Below, one piece after another: positions 28,538 to 37,348 of a stretch of DNA of 64,000 bases. Each line of letters opens with the position of its first letter. The stretch's first letter is position 1. The notes beneath the pieces are model-generated. The model worked only from the letters and a program-made list of their open reading frames with translations. It searched no databases and was not told where the DNA came from. Source of the stretch: Corynebacterium sp. HS2168-gen11 (GTDB lineage Bacteria; Actinomycetota; Actinomycetes; Mycobacteriales; Mycobacteriaceae); contig NZ_JANUXR010000001.1 in the NCBI RefSeq assembly GCF_024834075.1, positions 186,001 through 250,000 on the forward strand. Reading direction: 5' to 3'. Position numbers and translations under genes: made by a program.

Positions 28538-28585
28538 GAGCTCACTCTTCTTGGGCACGCAACAGACATTTGCTACATGTATACA

Positions 28586-28622
28586 CAAAAACCACCATAT
28601 TCCAGGAATATGGTGGTTTTTG
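28586..28622. terminator. Terminator after the protease gene
   Basis: A near-perfect palindrome ending in AAAAA/TTTTT flanks a ~12-bp stem (ACCACCATATTCC with its complement). It lies between convergent genes. The rest of the gap to 28717 is empty. Confidence 0.82.
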
Positions 28623-28717
28623 TTATGTAATCAATCAACACTTGTACAAGCTGTGCTCCTGCGCCTCACTTCAGCAGCACAGCTTCTCCTATGTCACTTG
28701 AGACTCACAGGTGAGCA

Positions 28718-30400
28718 CTACAAAAGATTCTCGCCTAACTCAATACCCAACCCTGGTACCGAATTAATCAAATCACGCGTGTATTCTTGCTGTGCATGCA
28801 AGAAGATTTCATCAGTGGTGCCTTGTTCCACCACTTTGCCCTTTTGCATCACCACAACATCATCTGCGGTTTGACGCACCACAGCAAGGTCGTGAGTAAT
28901 GAACAAATAGGTGGCATCCATTTCATGCTGGAGATCAGCAAGTAACTGCAGAATCTGGTTTTGCACCAACACGTCGAGTGCCGAAACAGCTTCGTCGAGC
29001 ACCACGACTTCTGGATGCAACGCAAACGCACGAGCAACGGCAATGCGCTGGCGCTGACCACCAGAAAGCTCATTCGGATAGCGTCGCATAGCTGAGCGTG
29101 GCATCGCAACCATATCGAGCAATTCAGCAACACGTGCTTCGCGCTCTTTACGATTACCTACTTTATGCACAAGCAGCGGTTCTTCGATACAACGATAAAT
29201 CGAATACATCGGATCCAAGGAACCATAAGGGTTTTGGAACACAACTTGTAGCTTCGAACGCATCTCGAACAGCTCGCGATCATTCAGCGTGGATAAGTCA
29301 GTGCCCTTATAAAACACCTTGCCGCTGGTCGGATCCAGCAAGTTCAGCACCATATTTGCCACGGTGGACTTACCCGAACCAGACTCACCCACCAGTGCTA
29401 AAGTAGTACCCTTCTTCACCGTAAACGACACGTTATCAACGGCACGCAGCACACTCTTTTCACCGCGCTGACCACGCACTTTGAACTCGCGCGTGAGATT
29501 TTCGACGCGAATGATTTCCTCAGAATCGCGCTTGTGATCCTTATTCAGCAGTTCTTTTGCCTCTAAGCCAGCTTTTTGCGCACTTTGAATACGTGCCGAT
29601 GCCAGTGATGGTGCTGCTTGTACCAGACGTTGGGTATATGGATGCTGTGGATTACGCAGAATCTCCAGGGAATTACCCGACTCCACAATGCGACCACGGT
29701 GCATCACCACAAGATGCTCAGCGCGTTCTGCTGCCAAGCCCAGATCGTGAGTAATAAAGAGTACGGCTGTGCCAAGCTCTCGAGTCAGATCACCTAAGTG
29801 ATCCAGAATTTGCTTTTGCACCGTCACATCCAGTGCCGAGGTTGGCTCATCAGCAATCAGCAATTTTGGACGCGCTGCCAAGCCCATACCAATTAAGGCA
29901 CGCTGCCGCATACCGCCAGAAAATTCGTGCGGGTACTGCTTTGCACGACGTTGTGCATCAGGCAAACCGGCTTCGGTGAGAAGCTCAGCAACACGCTGAT
30001 CCATCTCCGAACCAGCAACAACCTTATTCGCACGCAGTGATTCTTTCAGCTGCGTGCCCACTCGCCACACTGGGTTGAGGTTACTCATCGGATCCTGTGG
30101 CACTAAACCAATTTGGGATCCACGGTATTCGATCATTTCCTTATCAGAAAGGCCAGTAATATCTTTGCCTTCGAACAGGATTTGTCCTTGCGTGACCTTA
30201 CCGGTGCCTGGCAGTAAGCCAATGATACTCATAGCAGTGGTGGATTTACCTGAGCCAGATTCACCCACAATCGCAACCGATTGGCCTGGATAAATTGTTA
30301 AGTTCGCGCCACGAACTGCTTCCACTACGCCAGTAGAAGACTCAAAAGCAATATGCAGATCTTTCAGCTCAAGCAAAGGCTTGGGAGTTGTTTCAGTCAT
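28718..30400 (-). CDS. Peptide ABC transporter ATPase, fused DppD-DppF
   Basis: A 560-residue protein with two complete ABC modules: Walker A GESGSGKSTTA at ~51 and GESGSGKSTVA at ~340. The signature motifs are FSGGMRQRA and LSGGQRQRI, with Walker B LLIADEPTSALD and VVLDEAVSALD (the second has Ala in place of the usual Pro-Thr). This fusion supplies both nucleotide-binding sites of a dipeptide/oligopeptide importer. It is the last gene of the dppA-dppB-dppC-dppDF operon. Confidence 0.93.
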   Translation of the reverse strand: MTETTPKPLLELKDLHIAFESSTGVVEAVRGANLTIYPGQSVAIVGESGSGKSTTAMSIIGLLPGTGKVTQGQILFEGKDITGLSDKEMIEYRGSQIGLVPQDPMSNLNPVWRVGTQLKESLRANKVVAGSEMDQRVAELLTEAGLPDAQRRAKQYPHEFSGGMRQRALIGMGLAARPKLLIADEPTSALDVTVQKQILDHLGDLTRELGTAVLFITHDLGLAAERAEHLVVMHRGRIVESGNSLEILRNPQHPYTQRLVQAAPSLASARIQSAQKAGLEAKELLNKDHKRDSEEIIRVENLTREFKVRGQRGEKSVLRAVDNVSFTVKKGTTLALVGESGSGKSTVANMVLNLLDPTSGKVFYKGTDLSTLNDRELFEMRSKLQVVFQNPYGSLDPMYSIYRCIEEPLLVHKVGNRKEREARVAELLDMVAMPRSAMRRYPNELSGGQRQRIAVARAFALHPEVVVLDEAVSALDVLVQNQILQLLADLQHEMDATYLFITHDLAVVRQTADDVVVMQKGKVVEQGTTDEIFLHAQQEYTRDLINSVPGLGIELGENLL

Positions 30401-30416
30401 TTTCTATCCCCTTTCC

Positions 30417-31376
30417 TTACTTCTTACGAGCTTTTGGATCAAGGGCATCGCGAACCACGTCGCCCATCATGATGAAGCTCAATACGGTTGCGCCCAACGC
30501 CATCGCTGGGTAGAACAGCACCATTGGTTGCTGACGCAGAGAGGCCTGTGCTTTGGCGATATCGCCGCCCCATGACACAATCGTCGGCGGCAAACCAATA
30601 CCTAAGAAGGACAACGTTGCCTCGGCAACAATGAAGGTACCAAGTGCCACAGTTGCATACACGATAATCGGTGCAGCTGCGTTTGGCAGGATATGAGACG
30701 TCAGAATCTTCCACTTAGAAGCGCCAACTGCACGCGCGGCAGTCACGAACTCTTCATTCTTGGTTGCCAACACTGCGCCACGAGTAATACGGGCAATATT
30801 GGTCCAACCAAATAATGACAGCACAATGACCACAGTCAAAATAGTGCGGAAATCGCGGAACATTTGCATGACCACAATTGCTGCCAAGACGAATGGCACA
30901 GCGTAGAAAATATCTGTGACACGGGATAGCAGCGCATCCAAGATTCCGCCGAAATAGCCAGCCAGCGCGCCAATGATGGTACCGAGGATCGTGACCACCA
31001 GCGTTGTTAGTACACCCACTGCAACAGAGGCGCGAGCACCATAAATCATGCGGGCGTAAATGTCACAGCCTTGACGATCGAAGCCGAATGGATGATTCAC
31101 ACTTGGCTTGCCTAAAGAATTGGAAAGCTCACAGAACCGAGGATCAGTTGCAGTAAACAGCTGTGGTGCAATGGCAAGTGCCAATGCCAGCACAATCATG
31201 ATCAACGAGACCCAAAACAGCGGACGCGCACGCAAATAGCGGAAAGCTTCGCCCCACACTGAGGTTGGTGCGGATTCATCAGAAACCGCATCGACGGCGC
31301 CAAGACCTTGCTCGTCAGTTGGCGCAATATAGCGTTCTTGGCCCGGTAGCACCCGAGCATGAGATTGATTATGCAT
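30417..31376 (-). CDS. Peptide ABC transporter permease, DppC type
   Basis: A 319-residue permease with about six TM helices and the cytoplasmic coupling loop GASKWKILTSHILPNAAAPIIV. The N-terminal OppC-N segment (FWVSLIMIVLALALAIAPQLF) is typical. The ATG at 31376 overlaps the DppB gene by 8 bases; a start at 31442 would intrude much further into dppB. Confidence 0.92.
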   Translation of the reverse strand: MHNQSHARVLPGQERYIAPTDEQGLGAVDAVSDESAPTSVWGEAFRYLRARPLFWVSLIMIVLALALAIAPQLFTATDPRFCELSNSLGKPSVNHPFGFDRQGCDIYARMIYGARASVAVGVLTTLVVTILGTIIGALAGYFGGILDALLSRVTDIFYAVPFVLAAIVVMQMFRDFRTILTVVIVLSLFGWTNIARITRGAVLATKNEEFVTAARAVGASKWKILTSHILPNAAAPIIVYATVALGTFIVAEATLSFLGIGLPPTIVSWGGDIAKAQASLRQQPMVLFYPAMALGATVLSFIMMGDVVRDALDPKARKK

Positions 31377-32295
31377 AGCGGATCCTCGGATCAAGTACAG
31401 CGTAGAGCAAATCGACAACCATGTTGGCAACGATATAGACAATAACTAGGACAGTTGTGAAGGAGACAACGGTCGTTGGCTCACCCTTCAAGATTGCTTG
31501 GTAGATAGTGCCGCCGACACCGTGAATACCGAAAATACCCTCGGTCACAATCGCGCCACCCATCAAACCGCCAAGGTCTGCACCTAAGAAGGTGGCCACT
31601 GGAATTAATGAATTACGCAGCACATGGCGTCGGGTAACAGTGCCACTGGACAAACCTTTTGCACGTGCAGTGCGCACGAAATCAGCTGAAAGGTTTTCGC
31701 TAATAGACTGCCGCGTTAAGCGCACGACGTAGGCAAATGATAATGCACCAAGCACAATTGCTGGCATAAGCAGATTCTTCACGGTTTCGTTTGGGCCAAC
31801 TGTTGGCGGCAAAATGCCAAGTTTCACGCCGACGAAGAATTGGAAGACGAAACCGATCACGAAGGATGGAACCGCGATCACTAGCAAGGAGGCTACGAGT
31901 ACGGTGGAATCGAAAATGCCACCACGACGCATACCGGCAATCACGCCAAAGAGCACACCGAAGACAGCTTCGAAGAGCAATGCCATAATCGCCAGTTTGA
32001 TTGTTACTGGGAAGGCATTGGCCATGGCTTCAGCAACTGGGCGTCCAGAGAAGGTGGTACCGAAGTCGAGGGTGAAAACTCCCTTGAGGTACAACAGGTA
32101 TTGAACAATAAATGGTTTGTCGAGGTTGTATTGCTCGCGAATGCGTTGCTCTGCTGCTTCAGTGAGTCCGCGGTCGCCGCCTAAAGCGGCAACGGGATCA
32201 CCTGGCATGAGGAACACGAGAGCATAGAGCAGCAGCGTTGCACCAAAAAATACGGGGATCATTTGGAGCATGCGTCGGCCTATATAGCGCAGCAT
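31369..32295 (-). CDS. Peptide ABC transporter permease, DppB type
   Basis: A 308-residue permease. It begins MLRYIGRRMLQMIPVFFGAT, followed by the periplasmic LMPGDPVAALGG typical of DppB/OppB. The coupling loop is ARAKGLSSGTVTRRHVLRNS. I chose the ATG at 32295, which has an AAAGGAA ribosome site. A hairpin between it and the binding-protein gene probably lowers expression of the membrane and ATPase genes relative to the binding protein. Confidence 0.92.
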   Translation of the reverse strand: MLRYIGRRMLQMIPVFFGATLLLYALVFLMPGDPVAALGGDRGLTEAAEQRIREQYNLDKPFIVQYLLYLKGVFTLDFGTTFSGRPVAEAMANAFPVTIKLAIMALLFEAVFGVLFGVIAGMRRGGIFDSTVLVASLLVIAVPSFVIGFVFQFFVGVKLGILPPTVGPNETVKNLLMPAIVLGALSFAYVVRLTRQSISENLSADFVRTARAKGLSSGTVTRRHVLRNSLIPVATFLGADLGGLMGGAIVTEGIFGIHGVGGTIYQAILKGEPTTVVSFTTVLVIVYIVANMVVDLLYAVLDPRIRYA

Positions 32296-32346
32296 GAAAA
32301 TTCCTTTGTGAGGCGAAGAATGAAAATTTAATAAGTATGATAGGGA

Positions 32347-32378
32347 CAAGCCCCGCACCAAAAAGAGCACGGGGCTTG
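32347..32378 (-). terminator. Intercistronic hairpin between dppA-like and dppB genes
   Basis: A 9-bp GC-rich stem (32347-32355 with 32370-32378) lies in the 115-bp gap. It is a likely partial terminator or mRNA stabiliser, as is common after binding-protein genes. Confidence 0.6.
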
Positions 32379-32410
32379 AAACGAGTATCTCAGATTATGA
32401 GAAATCTTGT

Positions 32411-34012
32411 TTACTTCTTGGTGATGTCCTGATACAGCGGCCTGCTATCCCAACCGAAGACAACATTGTCAACCTTCTCAGAGTAGCCACCAAGAATGTT
32501 CTTATTCCAAAGTGGGATCACTGGCAGATCCTGCAGCAGCAATTCCTGACCTTCGATATAAAGCTTGCGGCCTTCTTCAACGGTTGGTGCACCATTGGCA
32601 CGCTTCATCAACGCATCGAACTCAGCAGATGAGTAATCACCATCGTTAGAAGAACCACCGGTTGCATACAGTGGGTTCAAGAAGTTAGACATCGATGGGT
32701 AGTCTGCCTGCCAGCCGGAACGCGAAGCGGTCTTGATGGTGCCGTTGGTAACGTCGTCACGCAAAGACTTAAAGTCTGGGTAAGGGTTACCGGAAGCCTC
32801 AATATTCAAGGTGTTCTTGAGCTGGTTGGTCACTGCGTCAACCCAAGACTGGTGTCCACCATCAGCGTTGTATGCAATCTGGAAGGAACCGGTAAATGGG
32901 GAGATTGCGTCAGCCTTTGCCCAGAGTTCCTTAGCCTTTTCTGGGTTGTACTGGAGTACTTCTGCGCCCTTGAGAGTCTTGGAGTGACCAGGAATCACAG
33001 GAGAGGTGAAGTCAGTTGCTGGCGAGTAGAAACCTTGGAAAATGGTGTCAGTAATCTCTTGACGGTTCAGCGCCATAGAGATTGCTTGACGACGCAGCTT
33101 GCCTTCTTCACCACTGAAGTGCTCCAAACGTTCTGGCAGCGTGAAGGAGTAGAACGTAGCAGCTGGCTGGTTCACAAAACGGCCAGAAAGCTCGGTTTCA
33201 AAGGTGCCGAATGCGGAATCTGGGATACCGTCGAGCACGTCGAGGTTACCTGCCAAGAGGTCAGAATATGCAGCATCTAAGGTGGTGTAGAAGACGAACT
33301 TCAGACCATCGTTCTTTGCCTTACGAGGACCATCGTAGTGCTCGTTTGGCACCAAGGTAGCGTCTTGGTTGTGGTTCCACTCTGACAATACATATGGACC
33401 AGATGCAACTGGCTTTTCACCATATGCCTTTGCGGATTCTAAATCTTTGAGAGCATCCAATGGCATTGGAGCAAATGAGTTATAACCCAAACGGGTTGGG
33501 AAGTCAGATTCAGCCTGGGTCAGCTCGATGGTAAAGGTACGATCGTCGACAACTTTCAGGCCTTCCAAAGGCTTACCCTCTTCAAAGCCCAAGATTGGCT
33601 CGAAGAAAAATGCACCTTGCAGCGCGTTTTCAACGGCGAAGTTCCAAGCAGCAACAAAGTTTTCTGCCTTGAGATCAGATCCGTCAGAGAACTTCAAGCC
33701 CTCACGCAGGGTGACCTTGTAGGTCTTTTCACCTTCAAGTTCGATGGACTCAGCAAGATCGTTGTGAACTTCACCCGCAGCATCGTAATACACCAACATG
33801 GAGTTGGTCAGCTGGACAATACGGCCACCACCGTTTTCAGTGACATCTGCTGGCACGAGTGGATTTTGTGGCTCTGAGCCATACGCGGTTACCAATTCAC
33901 CGCCGGTTGCACCCTCACCGCTTGCGGCAGTGTCTTCAGAGCTTGAGCATGCAGCCAAGCTCAGTGCCATTACAGTTGCAGCACCGAAGGCTACTGTCTT
34001 TTTGATTGTCAT
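32411..34012 (-). CDS. Peptide-binding lipoprotein of the ABC transporter (DppA/OppA type), copy 1
   Basis: A 533-residue lipoprotein with lipobox SLAACSS near residue 22. The SBP family-5 core is present (LREGLKFSDGSDLKAENFVAAW and LSEWNHNQDATLVPNEHYDGPRKA). It is close in sequence to the 541-residue paralogue directly upstream, so this operon has two alternative binding proteins for one set of permeases. The 34013-34248 gap is AT-rich. It should hold this gene's promoter, but I could not place a confident -35/-10 pair. Confidence 0.93.
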   Translation of the reverse strand: MTIKKTVAFGAATVMALSLAACSSSEDTAASGEGATGGELVTAYGSEPQNPLVPADVTENGGGRIVQLTNSMLVYYDAAGEVHNDLAESIELEGEKTYKVTLREGLKFSDGSDLKAENFVAAWNFAVENALQGAFFFEPILGFEEGKPLEGLKVVDDRTFTIELTQAESDFPTRLGYNSFAPMPLDALKDLESAKAYGEKPVASGPYVLSEWNHNQDATLVPNEHYDGPRKAKNDGLKFVFYTTLDAAYSDLLAGNLDVLDGIPDSAFGTFETELSGRFVNQPAATFYSFTLPERLEHFSGEEGKLRRQAISMALNRQEITDTIFQGFYSPATDFTSPVIPGHSKTLKGAEVLQYNPEKAKELWAKADAISPFTGSFQIAYNADGGHQSWVDAVTNQLKNTLNIEASGNPYPDFKSLRDDVTNGTIKTASRSGWQADYPSMSNFLNPLYATGGSSNDGDYSSAEFDALMKRANGAPTVEEGRKLYIEGQELLLQDLPVIPLWNKNILGGYSEKVDNVVFGWDSRPLYQDITKK

Positions 34013-34248
34013 AATATCTTCCTTCTATTTACAAAAACAGTGAGTAGTTCTTGTGCTATGCATCCTATATGGTGATACAACTCATCTCAATTTCAAACTG
34101 TAAGCAAATCTACATTCTTGATATATATGGACAGAAATTAATATCTATCTAGCTGCAGAAATGCATAATTGTTGCAATTTAATAAAATTTTCGTCACATT
34201 TAGGAACTATAGTGTTAAACTATTTCATTTTTTGCAAACAATGAAATA

Positions 34249-35874
34249 CTATTTCTTCACAATTTTCGCGTAGTCAATGCCTCCAGACCAGTCCAGCTCC
34301 ACTTTGCTGACATGCGAAGAATAACCACCGAGCTGCTGACGATTCCACAGTGGAATCACTGGCAGATCAGCAAACAAGATTTCTTCGGCTTCCTTAATAT
34401 ATGCAGTGATCTCTTCTTGCGTTTTCGCACCATTTGCCTTGACCAACAGCTCATCAAATTTCGGATTTGAGTATTCCGCATAGTTCGCCGGCGCATCGGT
34501 CTTATACAGTGGCGCTAAGAAATCCGAAACCAATGGCAAACCCACTCCCCAACTGGTACGTACCGCAGTGTTGAGCTTCTTGGAGTTCATATCCTCCAAT
34601 AACGACTTGAAATCTGGATATGCCACAGCTTCGGTTTCAATACCAAGATTATTGCTAATCTGATTCAGCACTGCCTCGACCCAAGCCTGATGACCACCAT
34701 CAGCGTTGTAGGACAGCTTAAACGTACCTTCCCATGGCGAAATCTCATTCGCCTTTGCCCAGTATTCCTTGGCCTTTGCTACATCGAAATTCAGCACCTC
34801 CGTACCAGCCAAATTCGTCGGACGATTCGGAATCGCAGGAGACGCGAAGTCTTCCACCGGCTGGTATACACCAGCGAAAATAGTGTCCGTAATTTCTTTA
34901 CGGTTTAAAGCGTGCGAAATTGCGTATCGACGCAGGCGGCCTTCTTCTCCAGAGAAATGCGCCAGTCGCTGTGGAATGGTAAAGGAATTAAAGACCGCAT
35001 CTGGCTGCTTAATAAAACGACCATCAAGTTCTTGTTCGAAGGTTGCAAATGCGTTATCTGGAATACCATCAAGCACATCAACGTTATCTGCAAGCAAATC
35101 CGCATAGGCAGATTCAACCGTTGGATAGAAGATGAAACGAATACCATCATTGCTGATCTTACGAGGGCCAGTGTACTTTTCATTTGGAACCACCAGCGCA
35201 TCTTGATCATGATTCCATTCAGCAAGCTTATATGGTCCAGATGCAACTGGCTTCTCTCCTGCTTTACGAGGATCCGCAAGCGCTTCATCTGGCCACGGCA
35301 CATACGCCCAGTGCGTCAAACGTGTCAAGAAGCTGGACTCCGGCTGCGAAAGCTCAATAGTAAAGGTGCGATCATCAATAACTTTCAACCCTTGCAGTGG
35401 CTTGCCATCTTCATAGCCAACAATTGGCTCAAAATAATCTGCGACCTTATAGGAGTTCTCCACCGCATGGCTCCACGTATTTACGAAGTGCTGCGCCAAA
35501 ATTGGCGAACCATCGGAATACACAATACCCTCGCGCAATTTCACCGTGAAGTGCTGATTATCTTCAGTCTCAACACTTTCCGCAAGATCATATTCCAACT
35601 TGCCGTCAGCTGTTACATAGAGCAAATTCGAGTTCGTCAGATTAAGAATGCGCGTACCGCCAGTTTCATAGGTATCAGCTGGAATCAATGGATCCAACGG
35701 CTCGTTACCCAAAGCGGTGACATAATTCGTGCCCGTCGCAGTTTTCGGAGCCTCAGAGCTCACAACACCTGCATCCGCAGCTGCTTCCTGTTCGCTCGTT
35801 GCTTGCGAACAGCTCACCAAGCCTGCACCAACGGCAAGTAGTGATGCTGCGCTGAGTAGTTTTGTGTATTTCAT
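34249..35874 (-). CDS. Peptide-binding lipoprotein (DppA/OppA type), copy 2
   Basis: A 541-residue lipoprotein with lipobox GLVSCSQ near residue 23, of the same family and clearly paralogous to the adjacent copy 1 (shared LSEWNHDQDALVVPNEKYTGPRKI-type core, SPWEG, YNADGGHQ, YPDFKSL). It lacks its own permease genes, so it probably feeds the operon downstream. A weak hairpin (about 34223-34246) follows the stop. Upstream, 35875-36110 is a 236-bp gap holding the first copies of the repeated TTATTGGAGAAATT motif. Confidence 0.92.
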   Translation of the reverse strand: MKYTKLLSAASLLAVGAGLVSCSQATSEQEAAADAGVVSSEAPKTATGTNYVTALGNEPLDPLIPADTYETGGTRILNLTNSNLLYVTADGKLEYDLAESVETEDNQHFTVKLREGIVYSDGSPILAQHFVNTWSHAVENSYKVADYFEPIVGYEDGKPLQGLKVIDDRTFTIELSQPESSFLTRLTHWAYVPWPDEALADPRKAGEKPVASGPYKLAEWNHDQDALVVPNEKYTGPRKISNDGIRFIFYPTVESAYADLLADNVDVLDGIPDNAFATFEQELDGRFIKQPDAVFNSFTIPQRLAHFSGEEGRLRRYAISHALNRKEITDTIFAGVYQPVEDFASPAIPNRPTNLAGTEVLNFDVAKAKEYWAKANEISPWEGTFKLSYNADGGHQAWVEAVLNQISNNLGIETEAVAYPDFKSLLEDMNSKKLNTAVRTSWGVGLPLVSDFLAPLYKTDAPANYAEYSNPKFDELLVKANGAKTQEEITAYIKEAEEILFADLPVIPLWNRQQLGGYSSHVSKVELDWSGGIDYAKIVKK

Positions 35875-36110
35875 TGCGTCCTCATTTCATTGGAGAAAAT
35901 TCGCGAACGTTGCCAAGAGTGGCTTCCTTCGCGTGCGTTCCCCGAGGACATTAATAGACAGCTTGGTTCAATTCAATCTCGGAAATTTGGTAAATTGTGT
36001 GCTTAACATGAATATATATCGACTGAACAGCTTGTTCTATTCCTTATTGGAGAAAATGAGCATTTTAGCCTTATCCACGTTTTTCGGCGCTAGGCTGGAA
36101 AAAAATTTAT

Positions 36111-36599
36111 TCAGCGACCAACCGGAATTTTCTCCAATAAGGAGGGATAGGCTGCCAACGCTTGACGACGCACCTGAGCATGCACGCACTCTTGCTCAGC
36201 CCACATATCCCAAAATGGCGCATAATCCGGATCTCTGGCCAAAGCACGTTTTTTACGCTCCTTGGCATCAAGCTCAACAACGTAAATCTTTACCTCGCCG
36301 AGCGTTAATGCCTGGCTGATGGTAGCTGGAGTCACCGAGCCAGAGCCTTCAATAATCAGATCACCGTCGGGAACATCGACCCAATTGCCAGGGACATCCG
36401 CGCTCCAATCCCATTGGAGAAATCCACGTCCGGTGGGCAGCAAAATCGTGTGCGTGAGAATCTCACTCGCGGCCGCCAAACCATGCCAACCCGGATAAAA
36501 ATCGTCCAGGTGCACCACCGGAATACCCGTTTCGGCATGCAGCCGCGCGGCAAGGGTGGTTTTCCCAGCACCGCTTGAACCATCAATAAAGATAATCAT
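36111..36599 (-). CDS. Small P-loop kinase (uridine kinase-like) in the thiamine-transporter operon
   Basis: A 162-residue P-loop protein. Walker A is IDGSSGAGKTTLAARL at ~4-19, then HLDDFYPGWHGLAAAS resembles the substrate-binding motif of uridine/nucleoside kinases, and LIIEGSGS is the Walker B-like strand. A lid follows (LDAKERKKRALARDPDY). It overlaps the ecfT/ykoC-like gene by 4 bases (ATGA), so it belongs to the transporter operon. A role in phosphorylating a thiamine precursor is possible but only inferred. Its 3' end carries a motif copy encoding SLLEK. Confidence 0.72.
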   Translation of the reverse strand: MIIFIDGSSGAGKTTLAARLHAETGIPVVHLDDFYPGWHGLAAASEILTHTILLPTGRGFLQWDWSADVPGNWVDVPDGDLIIEGSGSVTPATISQALTLGEVKIYVVELDAKERKKRALARDPDYAPFWDMWAEQECVHAQVRRQALAAYPSLLEKIPVGR

Positions 36600-37348
36600 G
36601 CGCCTAAGAACCGATAGGAACCCAAATAAATCGCCACAATAATCGCGCTTGCCGACGCCAGGCTGCAACACAGCAATAACACCGTGTCACGGGTATGCCA
36701 CACCGATACGCGGGCATGCGTGCGGGTCGGAAAACGCCCAAAACCACGGGCTTCCATTGCCGTTGCGAGTTTTGCCCCGCGTCGTAAAGCAAGCACGAGC
36801 AGGCCAAAGGTCATTGTGACAACCATGCGTAGCTTGCCCTGGGCGTCGATCCCGCGAATGCGACGCGACCTGCGCATCGTCTCCCAATCGCGGCGAAACA
36901 GGCTCACCAGGCGGCCACCTGCGACCGCGCCAATGACGAATCGCTGCGGGAAATGCAGCTTCTGCGTCAACGCGTCGCCGACTTCAGTCGGGTCCAATTT
37001 CCCCAATAAGAGGATCGCCGGCAGCGCAATCGCCAACACGCGCACCATAATTGCCGCCGCAAGCTGCAACGAATGATCCGTGATATGAATTGCGAACCAG
37101 GAAAAATACTCCGTACCTTCCGGCCGGCCATATAAGGCCATCGACAATCCCGAAATTGGGGTAATCAGCAGCACCGGCCAGGAACGCGCCAGCAGCTGAC
37201 GATAGGAAACCCCCAATACAGGCGTTACAATCAGGCAAAAGGCCAAGGCCACCCCCGCGGAAACAATATCCACGCTGAGCATTAAAGGAGTTGTAAACAG
37301 CATCAGCGCCAAAATGCGGGCGACCGGATTGAACTGCGAAATTTTCAT
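36596..37348 (-). CDS. ECF transporter transmembrane (T) component, YkoC/CbiQ type
   Basis: A 250-residue membrane protein with about six TM helices and the two Ala-Arg-Gly-type coupling motifs of EcfT proteins (RRSRRIRGIDAQGK and ATAMEARGFG). It would link the paired ATPase to the S component YkoE for thiamine or HMP uptake. Its ATG follows the ATPase stop directly. Confidence 0.86.
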   Translation of the reverse strand: MKISQFNPVARILALMLFTTPLMLSVDIVSAGVALAFCLIVTPVLGVSYRQLLARSWPVLLITPISGLSMALYGRPEGTEYFSWFAIHITDHSLQLAAAIMVRVLAIALPAILLLGKLDPTEVGDALTQKLHFPQRFVIGAVAGGRLVSLFRRDWETMRRSRRIRGIDAQGKLRMVVTMTFGLLVLALRRGAKLATAMEARGFGRFPTRTHARVSVWHTRDTVLLLCCSLASASAIIVAIYLGSYRFLGA

